Under the pieces are notes generated by a model. The model was not told where the DNA came from, searched no databases, and worked only from the letters and a program-made list of their open reading frames with translations. 64,000 nt of DNA from Nitrobacter hamburgensis X14 (GTDB lineage: Bacteria > Pseudomonadota > Alphaproteobacteria > Rhizobiales > Xanthobacteraceae). A program made the position numbers and the translations under genes. The DNA lies in contig NC_007964.1 in the NCBI RefSeq assembly GCF_000013885.1, forward strand, positions 3,644,001 to 3,708,000, given 5' to 3'. Position 1 is the first letter of the stretch, and every line of letters begins with the position of its first letter. Shown piece by piece: positions 34,464-43,205 of the stretch.

Positions 34464-35152
34464 GCCGAACCGTCGCCGCGCGCCTCGCTATTCAAGGTCG
34501 CGTCCGGGTCGCCGAGCAGCGCCAGCATCGCGGCGCGCTTCTTGACGGTGACCGGATCGGTCGAGGTCGCGAGCTTGTCGAAGAATTTCTGCCAGATCGA
34601 CGTCGCCGCCACCGGCTCGCCGTAGACCGGATCGGGCAACAGATCGACGGTGATGATGATCTGATGTGCGGCGATGCGCACGCCATGGGTCGCGTCAGCG
34701 GTGCGGCGGCGCTCGATCCTGGCGACACCAGAGGACAAACCACGCCAGATTTCCGCCCAGGCATTGCCGGGATCGGTCAGCGCGTTGACCACCTGCCGCG
34801 CCGTGCATTCGAGAAAGAATTCGAATGCGGGATCGGTCGGCGGGATCTGAAGCCCGACGATCGACGACTCGCCGGTCTCGGCATTGGTCTCGACCATCGC
34901 GGCGGTAATGCCGATTTCGATAACCAGCTCGGTTGGCCCGGACCTGTGCAGCGCGCGGATATCTGCGCCGCCTTCGAGCTTCGCTCCCTCGACGTAGACC
35001 GAGATGAACGGCTTTTCCTGGTCGGTGCGCAGGTTGCCATCGGCGCCGACGTCAAGCGCGCCGATCTCGCTGTCCAGCACGTTGCCGCCAACCAGCGTGT
35101 TGCCCTTCAGCGCCTCGATCGCCGCCATGCGCAATGCGGTCCGCCCGAGCAT
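34460..35152 (-). CDS. Phage structural hypothetical protein (230 aa)
   Basis: 230 residues, MLGRTALRMAAIEALKGNTL...FISVYVEGAKLEGG. This protein type occurs between head genes and gpV in alphaproteobacterial phages and may be a tail terminator or connector. No catalytic motif. Overlaps both neighbours. Confidence 0.6.
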   Translation of the reverse strand: MLGRTALRMAAIEALKGNTLVGGNVLDSEIGALDVGADGNLRTDQEKPFISVYVEGAKLEGGADIRALHRSGPTELVIEIGITAAMVETNAETGESSIVGLQIPPTDPAFEFFLECTARQVVNALTDPGNAWAEIWRGLSSGVARIERRRTADATHGVRIAAHQIIITVDLLPDPVYGEPVAATSIWQKFFDKLATSTDPVTVKKRAAMLALLGDPDATLNSEARGDGSA

Positions 35153-35514
35153 CAGACTTCACCCAATGTCAGCACGATCAGGTTGGAATAGCGATCCGAC
35201 ACCGCCAAGACCTCGAACCATGGCAGGCCGGTCCGATCATTCGCCCGCACCTTGTCCCCTTGCCGCGGCATTGAGCCGGTGTATGTCGAGCGATCGATGA
35301 GAAGCTCGGACTGCGACGCAGATAGCCGCGTGCGCATCCCGGTGCCGGCCGCGAAGCTGTCATCGCCACCCGAGTGCAGGATGGCGACGATGTTGATCAG
35401 AGGTCGGGCTGGATCGGCTGTCCCATTTTTCAGGAACGACAGACGGACAGATTCACCGAAGCGGCGTGCTTCGATGCGGTCCACCCGCGCTTCCAAATCC
35501 TGCCACCGGACCAC
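35152..35514 (-). CDS. Head-tail connector-region protein (120 aa)
   Basis: 120 residues starting MVRWQDLEARVDRIEARRFG, beta-rich C-terminus (DKVRANDRTGLPWFEVLAVS). Its position between the decoration protein and tail genes fits a head completion/stopper protein, but family assignment is by position. Confidence 0.5.
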   Translation of the reverse strand: MVRWQDLEARVDRIEARRFGESVRLSFLKNGTADPARPLINIVAILHSGGDDSFAAGTGMRTRLSASQSELLIDRSTYTGSMPRQGDKVRANDRTGLPWFEVLAVSDRYSNLIVLTLGEV

Positions 35515-35526
35515 CTGTCACGCTCC

Positions 35527-35853
35527 TTAGATCGACAGCCGCACGGTGCCGGTCGCCGATGGATTGGCGGCGGCGGCAACGGCATGACCGATCAAGGTGT
35601 TGCTCGTCGAGGTAGTCGTGACCTCGCTATTCGTAGCGTCCCAATAGACGGCGGCGCCAACGGTCCATGCCTGGGCGCTGGTCTTCGGCAGGGTGAACAC
35701 GCCCTTGGTCGAAATCTCGACATCCTCGCCGCTCTTGGCGTCGAAGTTGGCAACGCCGAACAACTTGCCGACGAGCACGACGGCGCCCGAAACCACATCG
35801 GCGGGTGCCGGAACGGTGATTGTATCACCGGGCTGAATGAAGTTCTTGGCCAT
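35527..35853 (-). CDS. DUF2190 capsid decoration-like protein
   Basis: 108 residues: GDTITVPAPADVVSGAVVLVG, GVANFDAKSGEDVEISTKGV. DUF2190 proteins follow prohead protease/capsid genes and are thought to decorate or cement the capsid. Confidence 0.8.
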   Translation of the reverse strand: MAKNFIQPGDTITVPAPADVVSGAVVLVGKLFGVANFDAKSGEDVEISTKGVFTLPKTSAQAWTVGAAVYWDATNSEVTTTSTSNTLIGHAVAAAANPSATGTVRLSI

Positions 35854-35900
35854 GGTGGCCTCCTATAATTTCAGGGAACGGCGAGGAAGGTCCGGCGCTG

Positions 35901-38900
35901 TTACGCGCCGGGGTTTTTGTAGCCGAAGCGGAAGTCGGTCGCGCCGCAGCCGAAGTCGTGCTCGACCGACATCGCAAAGCCCTGCTGGCCGAACGGCTCG
36001 TCCATGCGAACGCGAGGAGCCTCGTAGCCTTCCAGATAGCCCCAGCGATAATTCGAGCCGGCCGCCGGGTCGGTCAGCAGATGCCAGGCGTTGCCCGACA
36101 GCTGCGAGCTTTCCAGCGGCTCCAGCCGGCCGGAGAAGATGTTGACGTTGGAGACCGTGGCCGGCGTGATCGAGGCCAGCAGCTTTTCGGCATCGGTCAG
36201 CTTGTCGGGACCAACGAGCAGGATCTTCGGCGAATTCGCCAGCAGAGGGTTGCCTTCGGTGCTCTTTTGCTTGGACATGGCCGCTCGCGCCTTGCCGACG
36301 TTGTCGACATCGATCCCGGTGCCCGCCGCAGCAAGGTTGGCGTGATCGGCGTGGAACACGGTCTTCCCATCGGCCAGCTTGCTGTTGAACGCGGTGGAGT
36401 AGAATGTGACCTCTTCGAACAGCGCGACAGACGAGCCATAGCTCGACAGCAACTCGGAGATTGCACCGAGATCGTCGTTGATCAGCATTTGCCGGGTAAC
36501 GCGCAGAGCGATGGCGTAGCTGAATGCCTGCACCTGCTCCTTGCCTTCGACGAAGCTGCCGTACTTGATCTCGCCGCTTTGCAGCACCTTCTGCAGCATC
36601 GGGAAGTCGCCGATCTTCACGGTCGTGTCCGGCCGGAAGTCACGGAAATTCCGCTTGCGGGCAAAACGCCGGAACGTCGGCTGTGCCAGGGCAAAGCGCT
36701 GTTCCAGGGTGCGGTTGATGGCGCCCTCGAAGATAATCGGGAAGTCGGACGTGGTGTGCGATGCACGGGTGAAGATATCGTCGATCTGGCGGGCATTGAG
36801 CATGCGGCCACCGCGGAAGTTCACGCTGTCGGCGGCGAGATCGACCAGGCCGCGCCCCATATATTGGCGCGCGCCCTCGCTCGGGCCGGCCTGCGGAAGC
36901 GGAGCGCCGAGGCCATAGGCCAGCGCCTCGATCATCAGGCCGCGGCGCGTTTCCGATTCCTCGGTCCCTACGTGCGCCCGGACATTGCTGTCGGTCGGGG
37001 TTGCGGCTTCCCTGCTGACCATGTGGTCGAGCAGCGCAGTGCGGAATGCATCCACGGCAGTGCCGGAGCGGACGTGCTGCTCGCCCAGGTCGACCGCCGC
37101 GGCGCGACGCGCAAGATCGGTGATCGTGGAAACGCGTTCGCGCTCGGCACGCACAGCGGCATCGGCCGCTTCCGTCGGGGACGGCGCCTGGCGCTGCTGG
37201 ACTGGAGCAGGAGCCGGATCAGGCCGCTGACGCGTTTCGATGGTCGCGGGGTCATCTCCCGCTACGACAGTGGTGCTCTCGGGCATGGAAGCCTCCTTGT
37301 TCGAGCGGGTTGAAACGAAAACGCATGGGAACTGCTCGGCCTTGTCGGCACTGCGAAAGCCGGATCCGGGGTCGGCGGGTATGGGAACAGCGGATATTTC
37401 CAAAGGCTCCCAATCGACCACGCGCCAATCTTCGTCGGCGCCCTCGCCGTTATCGGTCTTCTCGACTTTGTGGATCGCGTAGCCGACACTGATGTTTCGA
37501 ATGTTGCCATCGCGAATCTTGATCACCGTGTCGGCGTCACCTGGCGCATTCGAAAGCCGGACCCGAGCAAGACCCTTGCCGCCTTCGATCTTCGCAGAGC
37601 CCGGCACTACGTTTCCGATCACCGATCGCAGTGACCAATCGTCATGTGTGTCGAGCAGCGGCGCTCCGGCATTGAGGCGATCCAGCAGGACGGCGCCCTG
37701 CCGCAGATCCAGAATCTCGTTGTAATAGACGCCGGTGCGCCAATCCCGGCGGCGAACGGACGCGCCGGTCGTCCATACGACCTCTTGCCTTGCGGCGAAG
37801 GCGTAGACCGTACAGTCGAGCGCCTCGGCGAGTCGGCCTGTGATGCGTTCAAAACGGCGTGTCGGTTGGCCGCGGTTGTACTTGATGACGACACGCTCCG
37901 AGGCGAGCTGCTCGTACCAATCGACCGGCAAGTCCATCGAGAACCGGATCATGTTCGAGCGCCTCAGACGCGAATAGATCGTACCCTTGATGCCGTCGAT
38001 GCCGACGATCCAGAGCGAGCCGCCCTTCGTCTTCGACTTCGATTTTTCGATCCACGGCCGCGTCCCTTGAACACCCTTGATTGCCAGCACCTTCCTGCGG
38101 AAGCGCGGGAAGGCAAACCGGTAGACCGTCTCCATGGTCACGCCGTCCGAACTGTCGACGCAGGCCGCGTCGATCCCGATCTTGCCGCCAAACGGGTGAT
38201 CCCATTTTGTTGCAAGAACCGCATCGAGTTCGGCCCAGGTCGTGTCGTCATCCCACATGCCCCAGATGACGGTGTGGCCGAGGATGTAAGCGTTGCCCGC
38301 CTCATCCCAGCCGATGAAGGTAACCTCCAGTCGATCCTTGCGCTGCACGTCGACGCCGGCGGTGATGACCATCACCAGATCGGGGATGCCCGTGGTGCCG
38401 GCTTCTTCGTTGGCAACCAGACTGAACGGCTCCGCTCGGGTTGAGAGTTCTGCTTCGTCGAGTTCCTCGCCCTCCTCACGCCAACCCTCGGCCAGCACGG
38501 TGTTGACGAAGGGCTGCAAGGTAGCCGGATCATTTTTATCCTGGACGAAGCGCGCCGCCAGCGCACCCCATGCCACATTCGACAGCGGCGAGATCAGCGC
38601 ATTCAGCTTGAAACCGGCGTGGCCTTTAACCTCCGGCGCCAATGCCCGCCAGCGCCCGGCGGCAACCATCGCGGCCTTGTGTTTTTCCCCGATCTCAACA
38701 CCGCAGCCAGGACAGCACCACGCCGCTTTGTCCGGCTCGTTTTCCGGCCAGTGGATGTCCTTCCACTGGATTTCGTGAAACTCATCGCACTCCGGACATC
38801 GCACCTCGTAGATGCGCTGATCCGATTTTGCGTAAGCCGCAAGAACGTAGCTCGTCTCCATGAAGCGCGGCGTCGACCCCATGATGATCTTGCGATCCGG

Positions 38901-39482
38901 GAAAGAGATCGTGCGGTCTTCAGCGAGAACGACCGGCGAGCCGTCCGCCGTCGGCTCCATCGCATCGGCTTCGTCGATGAAAAGCACCCGAACGTTGTGC
39001 CGACGCAGATTGCGCGGCGCTTTCGCCGCGACCACCTTTAACGAGCCGCCGGGAAATCTCCGCGACACCAGCGTGTTGCGGCCGGCCTCATCCAGATCGC
39101 CCGAGAGCAGATTGCTGATCGACGGCGACGCCGCGAAAATCGGCTCGACGTCGGAAACCATATAATCGCGGCAGTCCGATTCCGTTGGCAGCAGCGAAAG
39201 GATCGGCGCCGGATCGTTGGCGCAGAACCCGGCCATGGCGCCGGTGAGCAGCGTCGTGAATCCGACGCGCACCGGCTTGACCAGCGTGACCCGCTCGATC
39301 GTGGGGTCGCCGATGGCGTCAGCAATCTCGCGCTGAAACGGGTAGAGACGAACCTTCCCGGCTAGAGCAGCGACATCGGAAGGCAGAACAAGCTCACGCT
39401 CAATCCATTCCGACAGCTTCATCCTCGGAGGCGGGACCATGCTGCCCCACGCCGCCGAGATCAGTTTCGCGATCGCCGTCAT
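35901..39482 (-). CDS. In-frame fusion: terminase large subunit - prohead protease - major capsid
   Basis: 1193 residues with no stop. Residues 1 to about 567 are a GpA-type terminase large subunit (MVPPPRMKLSEWIERELVLP; zinc-type Cys pairs in CPECDE/CPGCG; QPTRRFERITGRLAEALDCT near its end). At about residue 568 (near 37780) sequence switches to a prohead protease start (VVWTTGASVRRRDW, then LLDTHDDWSLRSVIGNV), and after a Pro/Gln/Ala linker the major capsid (residues about 850-1193; HADHANLAAAGTG). Protease-capsid fusions are known in related phages; fusion to terminase is not expected, since small connector and portal genes normally lie between. No portal is seen anywhere in the prophage. 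A deletion is the simplest explanation. Confidence 0.85.
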   Translation of the reverse strand: MTAIAKLISAAWGSMVPPPRMKLSEWIERELVLPSDVAALAGKVRLYPFQREIADAIGDPTIERVTLVKPVRVGFTTLLTGAMAGFCANDPAPILSLLPTESDCRDYMVSDVEPIFAASPSISNLLSGDLDEAGRNTLVSRRFPGGSLKVVAAKAPRNLRRHNVRVLFIDEADAMEPTADGSPVVLAEDRTISFPDRKIIMGSTPRFMETSYVLAAYAKSDQRIYEVRCPECDEFHEIQWKDIHWPENEPDKAAWCCPGCGVEIGEKHKAAMVAAGRWRALAPEVKGHAGFKLNALISPLSNVAWGALAARFVQDKNDPATLQPFVNTVLAEGWREEGEELDEAELSTRAEPFSLVANEEAGTTGIPDLVMVITAGVDVQRKDRLEVTFIGWDEAGNAYILGHTVIWGMWDDDTTWAELDAVLATKWDHPFGGKIGIDAACVDSSDGVTMETVYRFAFPRFRRKVLAIKGVQGTRPWIEKSKSKTKGGSLWIVGIDGIKGTIYSRLRRSNMIRFSMDLPVDWYEQLASERVVIKYNRGQPTRRFERITGRLAEALDCTVYAFAARQEVVWTTGASVRRRDWRTGVYYNEILDLRQGAVLLDRLNAGAPLLDTHDDWSLRSVIGNVVPGSAKIEGGKGLARVRLSNAPGDADTVIKIRDGNIRNISVGYAIHKVEKTDNGEGADEDWRVVDWEPLEISAVPIPADPGSGFRSADKAEQFPCVFVSTRSNKEASMPESTTVVAGDDPATIETRQRPDPAPAPVQQRQAPSPTEAADAAVRAERERVSTITDLARRAAAVDLGEQHVRSGTAVDAFRTALLDHMVSREAATPTDSNVRAHVGTEESETRRGLMIEALAYGLGAPLPQAGPSEGARQYMGRGLVDLAADSVNFRGGRMLNARQIDDIFTRASHTTSDFPIIFEGAINRTLEQRFALAQPTFRRFARKRNFRDFRPDTTVKIGDFPMLQKVLQSGEIKYGSFVEGKEQVQAFSYAIALRVTRQMLINDDLGAISELLSSYGSSVALFEEVTFYSTAFNSKLADGKTVFHADHANLAAAGTGIDVDNVGKARAAMSKQKSTEGNPLLANSPKILLVGPDKLTDAEKLLASITPATVSNVNIFSGRLEPLESSQLSGNAWHLLTDPAAGSNYRWGYLEGYEAPRVRMDEPFGQQGFAMSVEHDFGCGATDFRFGYKNPGA

Positions 39483-39948
39483 CGGTTCCTAATTCTGAAA
39501 GCGCGTCGCGAACCTCACGGTCGATGACACCTGCGTCGTAGGCTGTGAGATGCGGCAGCGATTGGCGAACACGGGACGGCACCGCCAGCATGGCGTTTCG
39601 AACACGCCGACACACGGTCGTCCAGCCGCGCTCTACCTCGACCGCCGGGACCATTTCATCGCGCTGAACTGCATTCTTGAGCGCCTGACCGTCGGCCTGC
39701 TCCTTCGCAAGCCGCGCACGCTCCGCCGTCAGATCAAGGACACCGTCCTCACCACCGCGCCCCGCCGCAACGCCGCGCAGATGCGCCGTGTAAAGCTGGA
39801 CGCTCTCGGTGAGCAGATAGCGCCCGCGGCCCGACTTCTTGGCGATCCCGCGGTCGTACAACTCGCGGACGGAACGGTCAGAAATCCCAAATAATTCAGC
39901 CAGTTCCTTCGCTGAAACCTCGCCTTTCAACGACTGAGTTTTGACCAT
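39400..39948 (-). CDS. Terminase small subunit-like DNA-packaging protein (Nu1-type)
   Basis: 182 residues. N-terminal winged-helix AKELAELFGISDRSVRELYD, coiled middle (AERARLAKEQADGQALKNAV), as in Nu1/terminase small subunits. Its 3' end overlaps the large-subunit start by about 80 bases. Confidence 0.8.
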   Translation of the reverse strand: MVKTQSLKGEVSAKELAELFGISDRSVRELYDRGIAKKSGRGRYLLTESVQLYTAHLRGVAAGRGGEDGVLDLTAERARLAKEQADGQALKNAVQRDEMVPAVEVERGWTTVCRRVRNAMLAVPSRVRQSLPHLTAYDAGVIDREVRDALSELGTDDGDRETDLGGVGQHGPASEDEAVGMD

Positions 39949-40140
39949 TTCGAACGCTCAATCGACGACCCAAAATAGACCGTCGAAATTCCCCTTATTT
40001 ATCAATGGCGGCGGAGCCCCATTAGGATTTTTTGCATAGGCTGAAATCCCGCAGGTACCCGTCCCCGCTAACCCCACCGGACCCAGGAAGGACCCAACCG
40101 GGGGGCACCATTGCCCATCAGCAACGATGTTGCCGATCCA
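39949..40140. other. Candidate cos/pac region
   Basis: About 190 non-coding bases directly upstream of the terminase genes, the usual site of cos in such phages. It contains an AT-rich stretch and G/C blocks with a partial dyad (ACCCCACCGG ... CCGGGG). Assignment is positional only. Confidence 0.3.
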
Positions 40141-40719
40141 TCACGTCATCCGAGCAGCTTGTGGATCGCGGCCTCGACGCTGCTTCAGCAGCGGTCCGGC
40201 AATGCGTTCGAATGCGGCCTTGGTCGCGCCCGTCGTCATCTCGGTCGGAATGAACATTCCTGATCTCGCCTGCGTGATCCTGGTGCCTGACGTGTTGAGC
40301 CGTCGATAGACATGACCGTTGAACTTCTCGACCACCTTGCGGTGGGGAAACCGACCACCCTTCATGAAGGTGCCGGGAAAGAGCTGGCGCTTGCCCCAAG
40401 GCTTTGCCGTCACACCGGGCCGCGTTTCGCGCGGTGCGAGGAATTTTAGGCGAATGTTTCCGCCGCGCGTGACCATCTCGTAGGACAGCCGGCGGGCATG
40501 CGCCCTACCCGGATCGCCGACCGCATTTACGATCGTCTTGCGCGGCAACCCGGTCTGGCGCGTCAGGTTGCGAATGACCTGCGTCTTGGCGCGGTCGCCG
40601 ACCTGGTTGACGATGCGCGGTAACACCTTCGGAAACCGCGTGTTGAGATCGACCAGCTTCTTGCCGAAGTGCTTCAGGTTTTGGTCAGCCCAACGGACCT
40701 TAACGACACTGGCGGTCAT
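40141..40719 (-). CDS. Prophage minor tail protein Z-like
   Basis: About 192 residues from ATG 40719. Basic protein with KFLAPRETRPGVTAKPWGKR and RITQARSGMFIPTEMTTGAT, the pattern of GPZ-like minor tail proteins. Its place upstream of terminase rather than among tail genes is unusual and may reflect rearrangement that also removed the portal region. Confidence 0.65.
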   Translation of the reverse strand: MTASVVKVRWADQNLKHFGKKLVDLNTRFPKVLPRIVNQVGDRAKTQVIRNLTRQTGLPRKTIVNAVGDPGRAHARRLSYEMVTRGGNIRLKFLAPRETRPGVTAKPWGKRQLFPGTFMKGGRFPHRKVVEKFNGHVYRRLNTSGTRITQARSGMFIPTEMTTGATKAAFERIAGPLLKQRRGRDPQAARMT

Positions 40720-40730
40720 CGGACGCAATC

Positions 40731-40773
40731 ACCATTACAGATCGGCTGCTCTACCTGTTGAGCTATTCGGCCC
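40731..40773 (-). tRNA. tRNA 5'-half fragment
   Basis: On the minus strand 43 bases read as the 5' half of a tRNA: GGGCCGAATAGCTC, a D-loop with AACAGGTA, GAGC, then an anticodon-loop-like CTGTAA. The 3' anticodon strand does not pair and no T-arm follows. A truncated tRNA, perhaps a recombination scar. Confidence 0.4.
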
Positions 40774-40802
40774 ATTTACGATTTCTTTTGCTGCGGCGGG
40801 GT

Positions 40803-40827
40803 GGAACCGAAGCAAGCCAAAACGGTT
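40803..40827 (+). promoter_or_regulatory. EcfG-like promoter of GlsB/YeaQ-like gene
   Basis: GGAAC, 16 bases, GGTT, about 59 bases before the ATG at 40886. Confidence 0.5.
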
Positions 40828-40885
40828 TCCAGATTCCCGCTGACCATTGCGGCACCTACAACTTTAACAGGCGGAGATTGCGGAA

Positions 40886-41137
40886 ATGGATAGCGCGAGT
40901 ATTGGTTGGATCGGGGCCGTTATAATTGGCGGCTTGGCTGGTTGGATCGCTTCTAACTTCATGAAGAGCGATACGGGCATCCTTATGAATGTCCTTCTCG
41001 GCATCGTTGGCGCTGCCATCGCCAGCGGATTGTTAGGCTTGGTCGGCGTTTCGTTTGGCGGATGGCTCGGCTATCTCATTGCCGGCTTTATCGGAGCGTG
41101 CATTCTTATCGGGGGCGCAAGGGTCATCCGCGCTTAG
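40886..41137 (+). CDS. GlsB/YeaQ/YmgE-family stress membrane protein
   Basis: 83 residues, three hydrophobic helices: IGWIGAVIIGGLAGWIASNF, GILMNVLLGIVGAAIASGLL, WLGYLIAGFIGACILIGG. Matches the transglycosylase-associated GlsB/YeaQ family of small membrane proteins induced by general stress. It is a rightward moron upstream of the packaging genes with a matching stress-type promoter. Confidence 0.88.
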   Translation: MDSASIGWIGAVIIGGLAGWIASNFMKSDTGILMNVLLGIVGAAIASGLLGLVGVSFGGWLGYLIAGFIGACILIGGARVIRA

Positions 41138-41184
41138 AATTAAGTAGCTCCGTTTAGCGATATCGTGGACGATTCGAGACGCCG

Positions 41185-41385
41185 ATGGTCAGAACGCATG
41201 CCATCGCAGAGATCGAGGCCCGGATGAGAATCATTCGGGGCAATATCCGGCAATTGATCGAGCACGCCGCAGCGGCGTCGGGGGCTGAAATCGACGCCTT
41301 GGTGTCGGACAGGATTGCTCAACAATCGGAAGAACTGGAACTGTTGGCCAGCAAACGGGACGCGCTTGCAAAGAAAAAGGACTGA
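41185..41385 (+). CDS. Small coiled-coil protein (66 aa)
   Basis: MVRTHAIAEIEARMRIIRGN...SEELELLASKRDALAKKKD; entirely helical with heptad character. ATG follows the GlsB-like gene by 47 bases and may be co-transcribed. No weak paralogue or family identified. Confidence 0.5.
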   Translation: MVRTHAIAEIEARMRIIRGNIRQLIEHAAAASGAEIDALVSDRIAQQSEELELLASKRDALAKKKD

Positions 41386-41466
41386 CGGAACTGGAGCCCA
41401 GCCGGAATTGCAACCGGCGGCTTGGCGTGGCGAGATTCCTCAACGAGGTGGAAACTGGTCGTAGCT

Positions 41467-41931
41467 TCACGCTACCGCTTTGCCGGCCGCTAACTTAGCT
41501 TCTTTCCCGGTTCGCGCGACGGACTGCTCGCCGGCCTTTTCGGCCTCCGCACGGAGTTCACACTTCTCGCGGATATCTTCGAGCTCTTCATCGGTCAAAT
41601 GCTCAATGCCTACAAACGAATTATGAGCCTTACTTACCCGGATAAGCTCATCGAGCTTCACCTGGATGGCTGCACCATCACGGTTTTGAGAATTCTGAAT
41701 CAAGAACACCATGAGAAAAGTCACGATGGTGGTGCCCGTGTTAATCACGAGTTGCCACGTATCTGAGAACTTGAATATCGGCCCCGTCACAGCCCAGACT
41801 ACTACAACAGCAGCCGCGATCATGAACGTTGAGGCCCGTCCGGCCGCCCATGACGCCCGATTTGCAATATTGCCGAAAATCTTGGCCGCACGGCCAGATT
41901 GCTTTGGTTGGCGCTCGTCGTTACTCAACAT
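41467..41931 (-). CDS. Low-affinity iron permease-like protein
   Basis: 154 residues from ATG 41931. Two transmembrane segments (FMIAAAVVVVWAVTGPIF and INTGTTIVTFLMVFLIQNSQ) followed by RDGAAIQVKLDELIRVSKAH, the signature of the Fet4-like low-affinity iron permease family (PF04120). Bacterial members are half-size and probably not true iron permeases; they are often stress-regulated. A tail of Lys/Ala-rich sequence ends the protein. Confidence 0.85.
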   Translation of the reverse strand: MLSNDERQPKQSGRAAKIFGNIANRASWAAGRASTFMIAAAVVVVWAVTGPIFKFSDTWQLVINTGTTIVTFLMVFLIQNSQNRDGAAIQVKLDELIRVSKAHNSFVGIEHLTDEELEDIREKCELRAEAEKAGEQSVARTGKEAKLAAGKAVA

Positions 41932-41965
41932 CGCATCCGATCCGTGCGGTGAATTGGGATGTTTC

Positions 41966-41990
41966 AACCGCCGCAGAACTATTAGGTTCC
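41966..41990 (-). promoter_or_regulatory. EcfG-like promoter of the iron permease-like gene
   Basis: On the minus strand GGAAC, 16 bases, GGTT, ending 35 bases before the ATG. Confidence 0.5.
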
Positions 41991-42211
41991 AGCTAAAACG
42001 TGAAATGAAGTTCACCGGTGATGATCAGTGTATTCCGATGGCGCTAAACTAGCGGCGTCGGCGCTTACGCTGCTCAACGCAGTGGGTAAGGAATTCCGGG
42101 CATAGTTATCCATTGTGGCAACACCGTTTTGTTGCCCAGCGGGAAGGATGAACCACGTCGCTGTTGGAGCGACACAATGACCACGATTTGCCTTGCTGTA
42201 TATTCGTAACA

Positions 42212-42634
42212 CTACGGTACCGTAAAACTACGCAACCTTGCGCGCTTACTTGGACGGGGCTTGCGGCTTTTCCTACGCGAGCCACGGCTCGGGCTCGATA
42301 TGCAATCTTCGAACCGATTGTGAGCGCCGGCGGCATGACCAATCACCAAACTGGCCATGTCATCATTCGAAATGCGCATCGCACGACCTCCGTTCGCCAG
42401 AACGCCGATAACGCCATCAATGTCCTGCACCGGAGACCAATCATCCTGGCTGGCCCGAAAGAATACATAGCCAGGCACAGCCGGCCGCTCGGCAACTGAC
42501 AATTTGCCACCCGCGATCCACGACCGCACAAAGGTCGGCAGGAACGCGCCACGGTCCATCTCTTCGATCTTGGCCCGGACCAAGTGCTCGCGCCCGGTAA
42601 ATGTCCGACACGCACCCCAATATCGCTCAGCCAT
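42212..42634 (-). CDS. NusG-like transcription factor
   Basis: 140 residues from ATG 42634. NGN-type start ERYWGACRTFTGREHLVRAK, then AERPAVPGYVFFRA and DGVIGVLANGG, as in NusG/RfaH paralogues; no KOW domain, replaced by a basic tail. Phage-borne NusG paralogues can act as antiterminators. It is the last gene before the late region and overlaps the LuxR-type gene by 8 bases. Confidence 0.75.
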   Translation of the reverse strand: MAERYWGACRTFTGREHLVRAKIEEMDRGAFLPTFVRSWIAGGKLSVAERPAVPGYVFFRASQDDWSPVQDIDGVIGVLANGGRAMRISNDDMASLVIGHAAGAHNRFEDCISSPSRGSRRKSRKPRPSKRARLRSFTVP

Positions 42635-42845
42635 GAGCTTTAGCCTCTTCGTTTGAAAGTAAGGTTCGGACCAGTTCAACCGCGTTTCGAACGCCCATCT
42701 TCCGGAATATCTCAGCCCGGTGAGCTTCTACGGTCCTATGACTGATGCCGAGACGCGCCGAGATTGCTTTGCTGGAAAGCCCGAGCGCGATCAGGTCGCA
42801 AACGCTCTGTTGCTTCTCAGTCAGAGCACAATTCTGCACGCTCAT
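42627..42845 (-). CDS. LuxR/GerE-type HTH protein (72 aa)
   Basis: A free-standing GerE domain: LTEKQQSVCDLIALGLSSKA, ISARLGISHRTVEAHRAEIF. No receiver or autoinducer domain, so it probably binds DNA constitutively or with a partner. Coupled to both neighbours by overlaps. Candidate late-gene activator. Confidence 0.8.
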   Translation of the reverse strand: MSVQNCALTEKQQSVCDLIALGLSSKAISARLGISHRTVEAHRAEIFRKMGVRNAVELVRTLLSNEEAKAHG

Positions 42846-43132
42846 GCCGCCATCCGCTCACCATCACCCGGGTCGTCCGGGTCATCATCATCGTCGGGAT
42901 CACAGGAAACGACGACGCGCGAACCGGAATAATCCTGCCGCCACACCTCCGCGGCTTCGATAGCTTCTCGCCAGTCATGGCCCGACCAAACGCAGATTTC
43001 ACCACCGTCTGGCTCGGCCAGCACAACGACAAGGGATCGCTCCCGATTGAGAGGCTCCCCCGGCGGATGCACCCATGCCCGCGTCACCTGAATAACGATC
43101 TGACGACGTGGAAAAAGAACGATATTATTCAT
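42842..43132 (-). CDS. Hypothetical protein with acidic C-terminus (96 aa)
   Basis: Start ATG 43132 (MNNIVLFPRRQIVIQVTRAW). Beta-rich body, then CDPDDDDDPDDPGDGE. ATGA overlap with the LuxR-type gene. The acidic tail could mimic DNA; unknown function. Confidence 0.55.
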   Translation of the reverse strand: MNNIVLFPRRQIVIQVTRAWVHPPGEPLNRERSLVVVLAEPDGGEICVWSGHDWREAIEAAEVWRQDYSGSRVVVSCDPDDDDDPDDPGDGERMAA

Positions 43133-43205
43133 GCGCGCACCGCCTTCATGCATCCGTAGGCGCAATCAACACAGGAGACGTCGATGGGAGCAATAGGTCG
43201 ATGGG

